Counted from the first letter of the stretch, positions 25,122-33,511 are shown. The stretch: DNA of 64,000 bases from Paractinoplanes tereljensis (GCF_016862435.1 NZ_BOMY01000050.1:306037-370036), one strand, 5' to 3'. The notes: generated by a model from the sequence alone, not told the origin. Numbers and translations: made by a program.

Positions 25122-27134
25122 ATGGAGCGTACGCGTTTCTTCCGCCGCCCGGTGGTCTGGATCATTCTGGTGATCATCGGCGTTATTGCGCTGAGCTCGT
25201 TCTTCACCAGTGGTCCGAGCTACACGCGTGTTGAGACCTCGGTGGCGCTCGCGCGCCTGAACCAACCGGGTATCGAGAAGGTCGTCCTGAAGGACAAGGA
25301 GCAGACGCTCCAGATCGATCTCGCCAGTCCCGAGAAGTTCGACGGCAAGTCCACCGACAAGATCGATACTCAGTACCCCTACCAGGTCACTGACCAGGTC
25401 TGGGAGGCCGTCGAGCAGGCGGGAGCGGCCGGTCGCATCACGGGCAAGTACAACGCCACCGTGTCCGGCGACAACATCCTCTTCAGCCTGCTGATCAACC
25501 TGCTTCCGATCGCCATTCTGGTGATCCTGCTGCTGCTGTTCATGTCGCAGATGCAGGGTGGCGGCTCGCGGGTGCTCAACTTCGGCAAGTCCAAAGCGAA
25601 GATGATCACCAAGGACACCCCGAAGACGACGTTCGCCGACGTGGCCGGCGCCGACGAGGCGGTCCAGGAGCTCTACGAGATCAAGGACTTCCTGCAGAAC
25701 CCCGCGAAGTACCAGGCTCTCGGCGCCAAGATCCCGAAGGGTGTGCTGCTGTTCGGCTCGCCCGGTACGGGTAAGACGCTGCTGGCTCGGGCCGTCGCCG
25801 GTGAGGCCGGGGTGCCGTTCTATTCGATCTCCGGTTCCGACTTCGTCGAGATGTTCGTCGGTGTCGGTGCGAGCCGGGTTCGCGACCTCTTCGAGCAGGC
25901 CAAGTCGAACGCTCCGGCGATCGTCTTCGTCGACGAGATCGACGCGGTCGGCCGGCACCGCGGTGCCGGCATGGGTGGCGGTCACGACGAGCGCGAGCAG
26001 ACGCTCAACCAGCTGCTCGTCGAGATGGACGGCTTCGACACCAAGGGTGGCGTGATCCTGATCGCGGCCACCAACCGGCCCGACATCCTCGACCCGGCGC
26101 TGCTGCGCCCGGGCCGCTTCGACCGGCAGATCCCGGTGGACAACCCGGACATGGAGGGTCGCAAGGCCATCCTGCGGGTGCACGCCAAGGGCAAGCCGTT
26201 CACGCCGGATGTCGACCTCGACGCGGTCGCTCGCCGGACGCCGGGCTTCTCCGGTGCCGACCTGGCCAACGTGATCAACGAGGCGGCGCTGCTGACCGCG
26301 CGTAACGAGAAGCGGGCCATCTCGAACTACTTCCTCGAGGAGTCGATCGACCGGGTCATCGCCGGCCCCGAGCGGCGCACCCGGGCGATGAGCGACAACG
26401 AGAAGAAGATCACCGCTTACCACGAGGGCGGCCACGCCCTGGTGGCGTACGCGCTGCCGCACTCGGCACCGGTGCACAAGGTGACCATCCTTCCGCGGGG
26501 CCGCTCGCTCGGGCACACGCTGGTGCTGCCGACCGAGGACAAGTACACCCAGACCCGGGCCGAGATGATCGACACCCTGGCGTACGCCCTGGGTGGCCGG
26601 GCCGCCGAGGAACTCGTCTTCCACGAGCCCACCACCGGCGCCGGCAACGACATCGAGAAGGCGTCCGGCCTGGCCCGGGCCATGGTCACGCAGTACGGCA
26701 TGAGCTCCAAGCTCGGTGCCGTCAAGTACGGCACCAGCGGTGACGAGCCGTTCATGGGCCGCAACATGGGTCACGAGCGGGACTACTCCGACTCGGTGGC
26801 CGCCGACATCGACGCCGAGGTGCGCGCGCTCATCGAGCTGGCGCACGACGAGGCGTGGGAGATCCTGGTCGAGTACCGCGACGTGCTCGACAGCATGGTC
26901 CTCGAGCTGATGGAGAAGGAAACCATCACCCGCGAGGACATGGACCGGATCTGCGAGCGCGTGGTCAAGCGCCCGCCGATGTCGCCGTTCAGTGGGTTCG
27001 GCAAGCGGCTGCCCTCCGAGGCACCGCCGGTCGTCACCCCGGCCGAACGGGAGAAGCTGAAGGCGCAGGCCGAGGCGGACGGGCAGATCGCGGTCGGCCC
27101 GAACCCGAACGGCACGGTGGAAGGCAGCAACTGA
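25122..27134 (+). CDS. ftsH: ATP-dependent zinc metalloprotease FtsH
   Basis: 670 residues from ATG 25122 (MERTRFFRRPVVW, the usual FtsH N-terminus); an in-frame GTG at 25071 is a possible earlier start, but its upstream sequence has no clear ribosome-binding site. Two membrane helices (residues about 10-28 and 125-145) enclose the small periplasmic domain. The AAA module has Walker A GSPGTGKT (near 210), Walker B IVFVDEIDAVG and arginine-finger region LLRPGRFDRQ. The protease site is HEGGH (near 433). It degrades misfolded membrane proteins and regulators. Its stop overlaps the probable folE start. Confidence 0.96.
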   Translation: MERTRFFRRPVVWIILVIIGVIALSSFFTSGPSYTRVETSVALARLNQPGIEKVVLKDKEQTLQIDLASPEKFDGKSTDKIDTQYPYQVTDQVWEAVEQAGAAGRITGKYNATVSGDNILFSLLINLLPIAILVILLLLFMSQMQGGGSRVLNFGKSKAKMITKDTPKTTFADVAGADEAVQELYEIKDFLQNPAKYQALGAKIPKGVLLFGSPGTGKTLLARAVAGEAGVPFYSISGSDFVEMFVGVGASRVRDLFEQAKSNAPAIVFVDEIDAVGRHRGAGMGGGHDEREQTLNQLLVEMDGFDTKGGVILIAATNRPDILDPALLRPGRFDRQIPVDNPDMEGRKAILRVHAKGKPFTPDVDLDAVARRTPGFSGADLANVINEAALLTARNEKRAISNYFLEESIDRVIAGPERRTRAMSDNEKKITAYHEGGHALVAYALPHSAPVHKVTILPRGRSLGHTLVLPTEDKYTQTRAEMIDTLAYALGGRAAEELVFHEPTTGAGNDIEKASGLARAMVTQYGMSSKLGAVKYGTSGDEPFMGRNMGHERDYSDSVAADIDAEVRALIELAHDEAWEILVEYRDVLDSMVLELMEKETITREDMDRICERVVKRPPMSPFSGFGKRLPSEAPPVVTPAEREKLKAQAEADGQIAVGPNPNGTVEGSN

Positions 27135-27778
27135 TTTCCGACGACGACGAGCTCGACTATCTCGCCGCACGCCTGGTCGACGGCAAGCTCACCGGATCCC
27201 CGGTGGAGCAGGCCGTCGACCTGGCTCGGATCGAGAAAGCGGTCCGGGAAATCCTCATCGCGATCGGTGAGGACCCGGACCGTGACGGTCTCCAGCGCAC
27301 CCCGGCCCGGGTCGCCCGCGCCTACGCCGAGCTCTTCGCCGGCCTGCGGGTCGACCCGGCGAAGGTCCTCACCACCACGTTCGAGGCCGACCACGAGGAA
27401 TTCGTGCTGGTCCGCGACATCGAGGTGATGAGCATGTGCGAACACCACCTGTTGCCGTTCAAGGGTGTCGCGCACGTCGGCTACATCCCCGGCACGCACG
27501 GCCGGATCACCGGGCTGTCGAAGCTGGCCCGGCTCGTCGAGGTCTATGCCCGCCGCCCGCAGGTGCAGGAGCGGCTCACCTCGCAGATAGCCGATTTGTT
27601 GCTTGATCGATTGGAAGCGCGTGGGGTGATCGCCGTGCTGGAGTGCGAGCATCTCTGCATGGAGATGCGCGGCATCCGCAAGGTCGGGGCGCGCACGGTG
27701 ACCAGCGCGGTCCGCGGCGCCTTCCAGACCGACGGCAAGGTGCGCGCCGAGGCGATGGCTTTGATAAACGCCCGCTGA
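27131..27778 (+). CDS. folE: GTP cyclohydrolase I (start codon uncertain, possibly CTG)
   Basis: First enzyme of tetrahydrofolate synthesis, converting GTP to dihydroneopterin triphosphate. Zinc and active-site motifs: MCEHHLLPF, GYIPGTHGRITGLSKLARLV, RLTSQIADLL and LECEHLCMEMRG. No ATG, GTG or TTG is near the ftsH stop in this frame. The CTG at 27131 overlaps that stop as CTGA and sits 7 bases after GGAAGG, giving 215 residues; ATT 27134 is another option. The first conventional start is GTG 27203, giving 191 residues and still preserving the catalytic core. The next folate gene, folP, is displaced 14 kb downstream by an insertion. Confidence 0.85.
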   Translation: MISDDDELDYLAARLVDGKLTGSPVEQAVDLARIEKAVREILIAIGEDPDRDGLQRTPARVARAYAELFAGLRVDPAKVLTTTFEADHEEFVLVRDIEVMSMCEHHLLPFKGVAHVGYIPGTHGRITGLSKLARLVEVYARRPQVQERLTSQIADLLLDRLEARGVIAVLECEHLCMEMRGIRKVGARTVTSAVRGAFQTDGKVRAEAMALINAR

Positions 27779-27784
27779 TCTTCT

Positions 27785-28207
27785 TTACGCGCGAACCAGG
27801 CGGTTGGCCAGGGTCGACATCGTGTAAGTGCCGATGCCGAGCACGACCTCCAGGGCGTTACGGTCGGTGTAGCCGGCCGTCTTGAACTCCTCGATCTCCT
27901 CCTCGGGGACCTCGCCGGCGGTGGCGATGACTCGTAGCGTGAATTGCCGCAGGGCCTCCCGCCTTTCGTCCGGTAGGGCTTCCTTGTTTCGCAGCGGCAG
28001 GATCATCTCGGTGCCATCGGGGATCTCGCGGAGGCGGCCGGTGTGCATGGCGATGCAGACCCGGCAGTCGTTGCGGACGGCGATCGTCATGACCACCACC
28101 TCTCGGCTGAGCGGGTCCAGCGTGCTGCTCTCGAAGAGCTTGCTGGCCTGCAGGAAACCGTTGAGCATCTCGGGTGACTCGGACAGCAGGGCGATGACGC
28201 GCTCCAT
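27785..28207 (-). CDS. Carboxymuconolactone decarboxylase / AhpD-like family protein
   Basis: 140 residues, all-helical. The redox motif CRVCIAMH (CxxC followed by His) is that of AhpD-type alkylhydroperoxidase-like proteins rather than the true decarboxylase. Such proteins often act in thiol-dependent peroxide or electrophile defence. It is divergently transcribed from a MarR gene across a 65-base region with a palindrome, the classic layout of a MarR-controlled stress gene. The 3' end is 6 bases from the convergent folE stop. Confidence 0.82.
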   Translation of the reverse strand: MERVIALLSESPEMLNGFLQASKLFESSTLDPLSREVVVMTIAVRNDCRVCIAMHTGRLREIPDGTEMILPLRNKEALPDERREALRQFTLRVIATAGEVPEEEIEEFKTAGYTDRNALEVVLGIGTYTMSTLANRLVRA

Positions 28208-28226
28208 GGTTCACTCCGTTAGGATC

Positions 28227-28262
28227 GACAACGTGGTTGTCCAAACCGTAAACCAGGTTGTC
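28227..28262. promoter_or_regulatory. Candidate MarR operator
   Basis: GACAAC-GTG-GTTGTC (28227-28241) is a perfect 6-3-6 palindrome, and a second GGTTGTC half-site lies at 28256-28262. It sits between the divergent AhpD-like and MarR genes, where MarR proteins normally bind to repress both. Confidence 0.6.
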
Positions 28263-28272
28263 GAGTTTGCCA

Positions 28273-28740
28273 ATGCCTGACGTCGACCCGCCGGGGTGGG
28301 AACTGCCGCTGCTGCTGTTCGCCGGCTTCCGGACCCTCATCGACCAACTGCACGAGTCGCTGGCCGCGCACGGGCACCCGGACGTGCGGCCGGTGCACGG
28401 GTTCGCCATGCAGGCGATCGGGGTGCACGGGGCCAGCATCAGCGAGGTCGGTCGGCGGCTCGGCGTCTCCAAGCAGGCCGCTGGGAAGACCGTCGACCGG
28501 CTGGCCGCGCTCGGCTATGTGGAACGGGTCGACGATCCGCGGGACGCTCGCAGCAAGCTGGTTCGGCTCACCCCGCGCGGGCTTGACTCGCTGCGGCTGG
28601 CGGCGGAGATTTTCGAGGCTCTGCGGGCCGACTGGGTCGTGCAGCTCGGCGCCGAGCGGGTGCGGTCGTTGGAGTCGTCCCTGCGAACCGTCATCCCGGC
28701 CGCCGGATATCCGGTCGATGTGCCCGGGTGGTTCGGGTGA
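28273..28740 (+). CDS. MarR-family transcriptional regulator
   Basis: About 155 residues from ATG 28273 (TTG 28258 is possible). The winged helix-turn-helix is evident: ASISEVGRRLGVSKQAAGKT as recognition region, then LAALGYVERVDDPRDARSKL as the wing with the usual D-x-R-D-x-R signature. Helices at both ends form the dimer interface. It probably represses itself and the divergent AhpD-like gene through the palindrome between them. The ligand cannot be predicted. A RidA-like gene follows after 10 bases. Confidence 0.87.
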   Translation: MPDVDPPGWELPLLLFAGFRTLIDQLHESLAAHGHPDVRPVHGFAMQAIGVHGASISEVGRRLGVSKQAAGKTVDRLAALGYVERVDDPRDARSKLVRLTPRGLDSLRLAAEIFEALRADWVVQLGAERVRSLESSLRTVIPAAGYPVDVPGWFG

Positions 28741-28750
28741 TACTGCGGCG

Positions 28751-29155
28751 GTGCTGCACAAATTCAACCCGCCCGGGGTGCATGACCCGGCCGGCTACAG
28801 CCACGTGACGATCTCGGCTGCGGGCCGGCTCGCTCACCTTGCCGGGCAGTGCCCGCTCGACCTCGACGGTGCCGTCGTCGGTGCGTCCGGCGATTACGAC
28901 GCGCAGACCGACCAGGTCGTCGCCAACTGCCTGGCCGTCCTCGCCGCCGCCGGCGCAGCACCTGGCGATGTGGTTCGCTCGATCATCTACGTGGTCAGCT
29001 CGGACAGTGGGGTGCTCGCCGCGGTCTGGGATCGGATCAACGCATCGGCGCTTGCGCCTGCCTTTACCAGCGCCAGCACGCTGCTCGGGGTGACTGCGCT
29101 CGGTTACGGTGGGCAGCTCGTCGAGATCGACCTGACCGCTGCACTGCCGGACTAG
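28751..29155 (+). CDS. RidA/YjgF-family protein
   Basis: 134 residues from GTG 28751; the frame is open further upstream through the MarR gene but the RidA fold begins here (KFNPPGVHDPAGYSH). Family signatures: HLAGQCPLDLDG, DQVVANCLAVLAAAGA and DVVRSIIYVVSS. In true RidA a conserved Arg near residue 105 deaminates 2-aminoacrylate; the matching segment here (LAPAFTSASTLLGV) has no arginine, so it may belong to another YjgF subgroup without imine deaminase activity. It is probably co-transcribed with the MarR gene. Confidence 0.78.
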   Translation: MLHKFNPPGVHDPAGYSHVTISAAGRLAHLAGQCPLDLDGAVVGASGDYDAQTDQVVANCLAVLAAAGAAPGDVVRSIIYVVSSDSGVLAAVWDRINASALAPAFTSASTLLGVTALGYGGQLVEIDLTAALPD

Positions 29156-29177
29156 CTCTCGCGTGCCCGGCGCGGTG

Positions 29178-29213
29178 CGGCTCGGTCCGGCTCGGTCCGG
29201 CTCGGCTCGGCTC
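29178..29213. repeat. Short tandem repeat, about 3.5 units
   Basis: The 10-base unit CGGCTCGGTC repeats twice and then decays into CGGCTCGGCTCGGCTC. It lies between convergent stop codons (RidA-like and the 86-residue protein). It is simple sequence with no visible hairpin and no assigned function. Confidence 0.7.
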
Positions 29214-29473
29214 TAAATGATCGTGCGGAAGGTGTCTGCGTCGTGCATCGCGGCTCGGGTCAGCTGGGTCGCCTCGTCCAGGCGCAGGCGGGCCTGCTCC
29301 AGCTGGGCGATCGCCGACGCCACCGACGGGTGGAACGAACCCACCGCGGTCATCCGCAGCAGCGACAGTGCGTCCTCCAGCTGGTCGTTCACCTGCTGAA
29401 TGCTGTTCGCGGCCCGGCCCGCGCCATCGACCGACGCGGCCACGTGCGCCTTGACCTCTTCGACATTCGCCAT
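29213..29473 (-). CDS. Small helical protein, WXG100/ESX-like size, last gene of FtsK cassette
   Basis: 86 residues from ATG 29473, which has a GGGAG ribosome-binding site 7 bases upstream. Predicted as two helices separated by a turn at SFHPS, with heptad-like hydrophobics and many Gln/Ala residues. The length and helix-turn-helix hairpin resemble WXG100 substrates, but no W-x-G and no YxxxD/E export signal is present. It follows a membrane protein and an FtsK/SpoIIIE ATPase in one operon, so a substrate or adaptor role is a reasonable inference. No family was recognised with certainty. Confidence 0.6.
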   Translation of the reverse strand: MANVEEVKAHVAASVDGAGRAANSIQQVNDQLEDALSLLRMTAVGSFHPSVASAIAQLEQARLRLDEATQLTRAAMHDADTFRTII

Positions 29474-29484
29474 CGGGTGCTCCC

Positions 29485-30165
29485 TTATCGGAAGAAGGCC
29501 AGCAGGCCCACGCCCATGCAGGTCAGCAGGACCGGCGTGAGGCAGGTGACCGCGCCCAGGATCGGGGTGCGGTCGACCGGCTGCTGGCCGCCGCCGTAGA
29601 CGAAGCCGATCGTCACCCAGCCCAGGCCGAACGCCAGCACCGGCATGCTCAGCCCGCACAGCAGGGCGTAGGTCGGCACCGAACCCTGCGGCGCCACCAG
29701 GTAAAGAACGATCTGCACGATCAGCACGGCGGCCGCGAACGGGCCGTAGATCAGCAGATTGCGAACCCACGGGCGGAGCGGGCCCGCCGGACCCGGACCG
29801 ATGATGGTGGCGTCCGCGGCGTCGGCCGTCAGCCGGGCCTGCTGCAGCGCCGCGAGCACCGCGGTCGGGCCCCCGGCCAGGGACTGGGTCGCCGCCTCCA
29901 GCTCGGCCGGCCGTGGAATCAGCTCACTCTCCGGCACGCCGAAATCGCGGATCATCCGCGCGTGCTGGGGGGCTAGCCGTGCCCGTACGGTGGAAAGCTC
30001 CTGTCTTGCGGCCGTGGCCGCTGCCTGCTGCTCGCCCGCGGCCGCGCTCGCGGCCCGGCGGACCGCATCCAGGCGTTGGGCCGCGGCCAGGTAGTCGTCC
30101 CAGGGGCCTGGCGCTTGAGTGCTCTGCAGGGGGATCCCGTCGGTGGCCTGCTGCTGGTCCGTCAT
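29485..30165 (-). CDS. Membrane protein of FtsK cassette, unknown function
   Basis: 226 residues. The N-terminal half (about residues 20-110) is a hydrophilic, Ala/Gln-rich helical coil. The C-terminal half has three hydrophobic segments (LLIYGPFAAAVLIVQIVLYL, ALLCGLSMPVLAFGLGWVTI and TCLTPVLLTCMGVGLLAF). The ATG overlaps the stop of a 10-codon mini-ORF that itself overlaps the ATPase stop. Operon position suggests a membrane partner of the ATPase. No known family was identified. Confidence 0.65.
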   Translation of the reverse strand: MTDQQQATDGIPLQSTQAPGPWDDYLAAAQRLDAVRRAASAAAGEQQAAATAARQELSTVRARLAPQHARMIRDFGVPESELIPRPAELEAATQSLAGGPTAVLAALQQARLTADAADATIIGPGPAGPLRPWVRNLLIYGPFAAAVLIVQIVLYLVAPQGSVPTYALLCGLSMPVLAFGLGWVTIGFVYGGGQQPVDRTPILGAVTCLTPVLLTCMGVGLLAFFR

Positions 30166-30215
30166 AGCTCGTCGCTCTCCGGCTGCTTCGTCATAGCTCG
30201 TCGCTCTCTGGCTGC
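30161..30215 (-). repeat. 29-bp-period tandem duplication creating a mini-cistron
   Basis: Copies 30161-30186 and 30190-30215 are identical at 25 of 26 bases. The second is the real 3' end of the ATPase gene; the first is its duplicate in a shifted frame. Between them an ORF of 10 codons (30162-30194, MTKQPESDEL) starts on the ATPase stop and ends on the next gene's ATG, each junction reading ATGA. Confidence 0.75.
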
Positions 30216-32776
30216 AAGAACGGCACCACCGTGACGGTGCGGTCGGCGTGGCGGTCGTGCAGCAGCGCGCGGTTCGGCCGCGGATGCCAGTCGATCGGGC
30301 GGCCCAGCATCAGAGCCACATCGGACTGCGGCACGTTCAGGAACAGCAGACCCGCCACGTCCTCCCGACCGGCGCTGCCGCCGGTCTCCTCGGTGAACCG
30401 GCGCAGGCCCCGCCACCAGGACAACAGGTGCACCCCGCGGCCCGGACCCTCGCGCAGCAGTTGCCGCAGACCCGGCAGGCTGCCCGGGCTCGCCGCGTCC
30501 ATGCCGAAGACCACCCGGTAGCCGGGGCGCTCCAGGTCGAGCTCGGCGGCCAGGCCGGCCGCGTCGACAAGCGTCACGTCCTGCCGGGGCCCGATCTCGG
30601 CAGCCAGCCGCTCGGCCAACTGATCACCCTCGGCCACCAGCGACGCGATCACGAACCGGGTCGTCCGGGGCGGATGGAACGCGGCCACACTGCGCGCCGC
30701 CGCGTCGAGCACCTCGGAACCCGACGCCTGCGAACCGAAGATCGCCAGGTGCCGGCCCGGCGAGGAATCCAGCGGGAACGCGGCCGTCGACAGGTTCACG
30801 TCGATCACCCGGCCGACCAGCGCCGCCGGGCGAGCCGCCCGGCCGGCCAGCGCCGCGCGGTAGGTGGGGTCGTCGGCCAGATGCTGATGCGCGTAACCGG
30901 CGAAGATGCGCGGCGGCACCGCTTCCGGGTCGCGGGCACCCCACAGCTTGTGCCGCAGCTTGCTGAGCACCTCGCGGTCGGCGTGCGGATCGGGGAAACG
31001 AACCACCCGCTCGTGGCCCCGGGTCGCGCCACGCGGGCCGCCCAGGCCGCCCGCCGTATTGACCACCGCGGTGCCCAACGGCAGCCCCGCCGCGGCATCG
31101 TTTGTCGGCTCCAGCACGTCGCCACCGCCCGGCAACGCGATGCGCACCGGGAACTGACCGAAGATCGAATCACGCTTCGCGTAGAGGGCCTCGACGCCCA
31201 GCACGGTCTGACTGGCCAAAATCAAATGAATGCCGTACGACCGACCCTTGCGTGCCAGTGACTCCAGCAGACCCACCGCCTCGGTGGCGATCGGATCGTT
31301 GCCGGTCAGCAGCACCTGGAACTCGTCGATGACACAGAGGATCCGCGGCATCGGGCGCTGCTGCCCCTCGTCGGCCGCCACCTGCCGCAGGTCGGCGAAC
31401 CGGGTCACCCCCGCCCTCTTGTAGGCCACCGAGCGGCGGGTCATCTCCGAGTCCAGTTCGCGGAGCACGGCCAAGCCGTACTCCCGGTCGGACTCGACGC
31501 CCACCGCGCGGGCATGCGGCAGCCAGGTGCGGTCCCGGCGGGTCGGCACGAACTCGGCGAACGAGACGCCTTCCTTGAAGTCCAGGAGATAGAGCGCCAT
31601 CTCGGCCGGGCTGTAGCGGGCACCCAGCCCGTAGAGCACGTTGATCAGGAACGCCGTCTTACCGGCACCCGACCGGCCGCCCACCAGCCAGTGCGGGGTC
31701 AAGTCGTTGAAGCGCAGCACCAGCGGCGTGTCCCCGTCGTGGCCCACCACCGTGCCCAAACCGTCGGCCGCGTCGCCGGTCGCGATCTCGTCGGCCTCCG
31801 GCAGCAGATCGGACAGGCTCACCTGGGTGGCCGCGGCCGAATGCGCGGCCAACTCCCGGCAGACCGCGTCGACCAGATGCGCCGGCGGGTCGTCGTCGAG
31901 GAACACCCGAGCGTTGAGCCACTGCGCCGCCGGCGCCGAACCGAACGTCGCGCCCGGGGGGTCACCGATCACCGCGTACGGATTACGGACCGACACCATC
32001 GTGGTGCGCGGCAGCGGCGGCTGCGTCGTCTCGGCCGTCAACGGCGGCGGCGGCCAGCCCGCCACAATCAGGTGCAGACCCGAATCGGGCCCCTGCTGAG
32101 CCAACGCCGCGATCCGGCGCAACTCCTCACCCTCGGTCATCTCCGGCAGACTCGCGATGACGACAAGCATCATCCGGTCCCGCCGGCTGCGCCGCGGCTG
32201 CGCACCGCGCCCCGGCCGCAGCCACTTGTCGGCCTCGGCCAGCACGTCCCGCAGCCCCTGCCGGTCGGTGGCCGGCGGCTCGATCAGACCCGCGTCGGCC
32301 AGATCGGCGAACGGCGCGAACACCGCCCCGCCACCCACCCCGTCCACGGCCCGGACCAGCAACGACCCCGGCGGCGCGGCCGCCAGCAGCCGCAGCAGCA
32401 GACAACGCAGCAACCCGAACACCCGCGAGTCGGTCGCACTCGCATCGATCGTCAGATGCCCCGTGCCCAGCAACGGGATGATCGCCGGGAAACGCGCATC
32501 GTCAAGCGGCTGCGCCACCCCCAGCCGGACAAACTGCGGCGGGTAGACCCCACCCAGCGGCGTGTTGGCCGACTGGGCATCCAGCGGCGACCCCAACCAG
32601 CCCGGCGCCAGCACGGCCGCGGCCGCCCGCAACTGCTCGGCCAGCGAATGCTGCTCCAGCGGGTCAGCCGCCGGGGCTGCCTCCGACTCCAGCGCGGCCG
32701 CTGCCGCCTCTGTGGTGGCAACCGCCTGCCGGTGCAGGGCAGCAGCCTGCTGGACCCGCAAACTCGAATCCGCCAC
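30191..32776 (-). CDS. FtsK/SpoIIIE-type (EccC-like) ATPase
   Basis: About 861 residues from the GTG at 32776, which has a perfect AGGAGG 8 bases upstream; longer in-frame starts lack this. The N-terminal 330 residues resemble the EccC/FtsK pre-domain (hydrophobic strands, RRDRMMLVVIASLPEMTEGEE). The first ATPase domain has Walker A GGRSGAGKT and Walker B ILCVIDEFQVLL, with YGIHLILASQTVLGVEAL after it. A second C-terminal domain (HLAIFGSQASGSEVLD) has a degenerate Walker A lacking Lys. No transmembrane helix is obvious. It heads a three-gene cassette; it could be an orphan type VII-like motor or a coupling protein for the neighbouring VirB-like operon. Confidence 0.82.
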   Translation of the reverse strand: MADSSLRVQQAAALHRQAVATTEAAAAALESEAAPAADPLEQHSLAEQLRAAAAVLAPGWLGSPLDAQSANTPLGGVYPPQFVRLGVAQPLDDARFPAIIPLLGTGHLTIDASATDSRVFGLLRCLLLRLLAAAPPGSLLVRAVDGVGGGAVFAPFADLADAGLIEPPATDRQGLRDVLAEADKWLRPGRGAQPRRSRRDRMMLVVIASLPEMTEGEELRRIAALAQQGPDSGLHLIVAGWPPPPLTAETTQPPLPRTTMVSVRNPYAVIGDPPGATFGSAPAAQWLNARVFLDDDPPAHLVDAVCRELAAHSAAATQVSLSDLLPEADEIATGDAADGLGTVVGHDGDTPLVLRFNDLTPHWLVGGRSGAGKTAFLINVLYGLGARYSPAEMALYLLDFKEGVSFAEFVPTRRDRTWLPHARAVGVESDREYGLAVLRELDSEMTRRSVAYKRAGVTRFADLRQVAADEGQQRPMPRILCVIDEFQVLLTGNDPIATEAVGLLESLARKGRSYGIHLILASQTVLGVEALYAKRDSIFGQFPVRIALPGGGDVLEPTNDAAAGLPLGTAVVNTAGGLGGPRGATRGHERVVRFPDPHADREVLSKLRHKLWGARDPEAVPPRIFAGYAHQHLADDPTYRAALAGRAARPAALVGRVIDVNLSTAAFPLDSSPGRHLAIFGSQASGSEVLDAAARSVAAFHPPRTTRFVIASLVAEGDQLAERLAAEIGPRQDVTLVDAAGLAAELDLERPGYRVVFGMDAASPGSLPGLRQLLREGPGRGVHLLSWWRGLRRFTEETGGSAGREDVAGLLFLNVPQSDVALMLGRPIDWHPRPNRALLHDRHADRTVTVVPFLQPESDEL

Positions 32777-32914
32777 CGCCCTCACCTCCTGTGTGCGGAT
32801 AAAACCTATCCCAGAGTGGGGCTGGTATCGCGTAGCAGGTTGCGCGGCGCGGTCATTCACGGTCTTGGGTGGTGTGCGACGGTTCGGGTGACGGGAGGCA
32901 CTACTGTCGTATGT

Positions 32915-33508
32915 GTGCAGCCGCAGGAGCCCGTAACCGGACCCGCATCGCAGCCGCCGCAGCCGCCACAGGCGCGGGGGCCGATGCCGGTCTCGGGGGC
33001 CGGAGCGGGCTTGCCCCCGGCCGCCCCGGCGCCGGTGAAGAAGCCAAGCCGGCGCGGCCGCCTGATCCTGGCAATGGTCGCCGGGATGATCGGGCTGCTG
33101 TGCCTGGGCGGGGTAGGCGTGGCCGTTTCGCTCTACGACGATGCAACCAAGATCGATCGCAGTCAGCCAGACACGGTCGCCGACAGCTTTCTAATTGCCT
33201 ATCTTGTCAACCGGGACGACAAGGCTGCCCGATTATTCACGTGCGATTCGCCGGACCTTGCGAATATAAAGGCCCTTCGAGATCAGCTCATCGCCCGCGA
33301 AAATCAGTTCAGCGTCGCGGTCTCAGTTAGCTGGGGTGCGCTCAGCCGCGTTGCGGTTGCCGAAGGCAAGGAAGACGTTACCACTCGACTTACGATTTCT
33401 GGATCGTCGAATGGGCAGGTAAGCAGTAGTCGCAACGAGGATTGGCTCTTTAGTGTCGTCGAGGAGAATGGAAGTTGGCGCGTTTGCGGTGCCAACAAAG
33501 AAAGTTAG
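32915..33508 (+). CDS. Membrane-anchored protein with NTF2-like extracellular domain
   Basis: About 197 residues from GTG 32915; GTG 32888 is an alternative. A Pro/Gln-rich cytoplasmic N-terminus (residues 1-45) is followed by a transmembrane helix (LILAMVAGMIGLLCLGGVGVAV) and an outer domain starting DTVADSFLIAYLVNRDDKAA, whose helix-then-strands layout ending in GSWRVCGA suggests an NTF2/SnoaL-like or VirB8-like fold. From about 33180 the DNA is noticeably AT-richer than the chromosome around it. It is divergent from the ATPase gene and convergent with the VirB-like operon, 3 bases from its last stop. Confidence 0.65.
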   Translation: MQPQEPVTGPASQPPQPPQARGPMPVSGAGAGLPPAAPAPVKKPSRRGRLILAMVAGMIGLLCLGGVGVAVSLYDDATKIDRSQPDTVADSFLIAYLVNRDDKAARLFTCDSPDLANIKALRDQLIARENQFSVAVSVSWGALSRVAVAEGKEDVTTRLTISGSSNGQVSSSRNEDWLFSVVEENGSWRVCGANKES

Positions 33509-33511
33509 ATT

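Noticed and set aside
26855..27130. Possible long N-terminal extension of FolE into ftsH
   Set aside because: The peptide is low-complexity Gly/Arg-rich and lies wholly in a shifted frame of the conserved FtsH C-terminus.
31514..32914. Open frame extending the NTF2-like membrane protein far upstream on the plus strand
   Set aside because: It is antisense to the FtsK-type ATPase gene, which has an intact Walker site and an AGGAGG ribosome-binding site; the protein proper starts near 32915.
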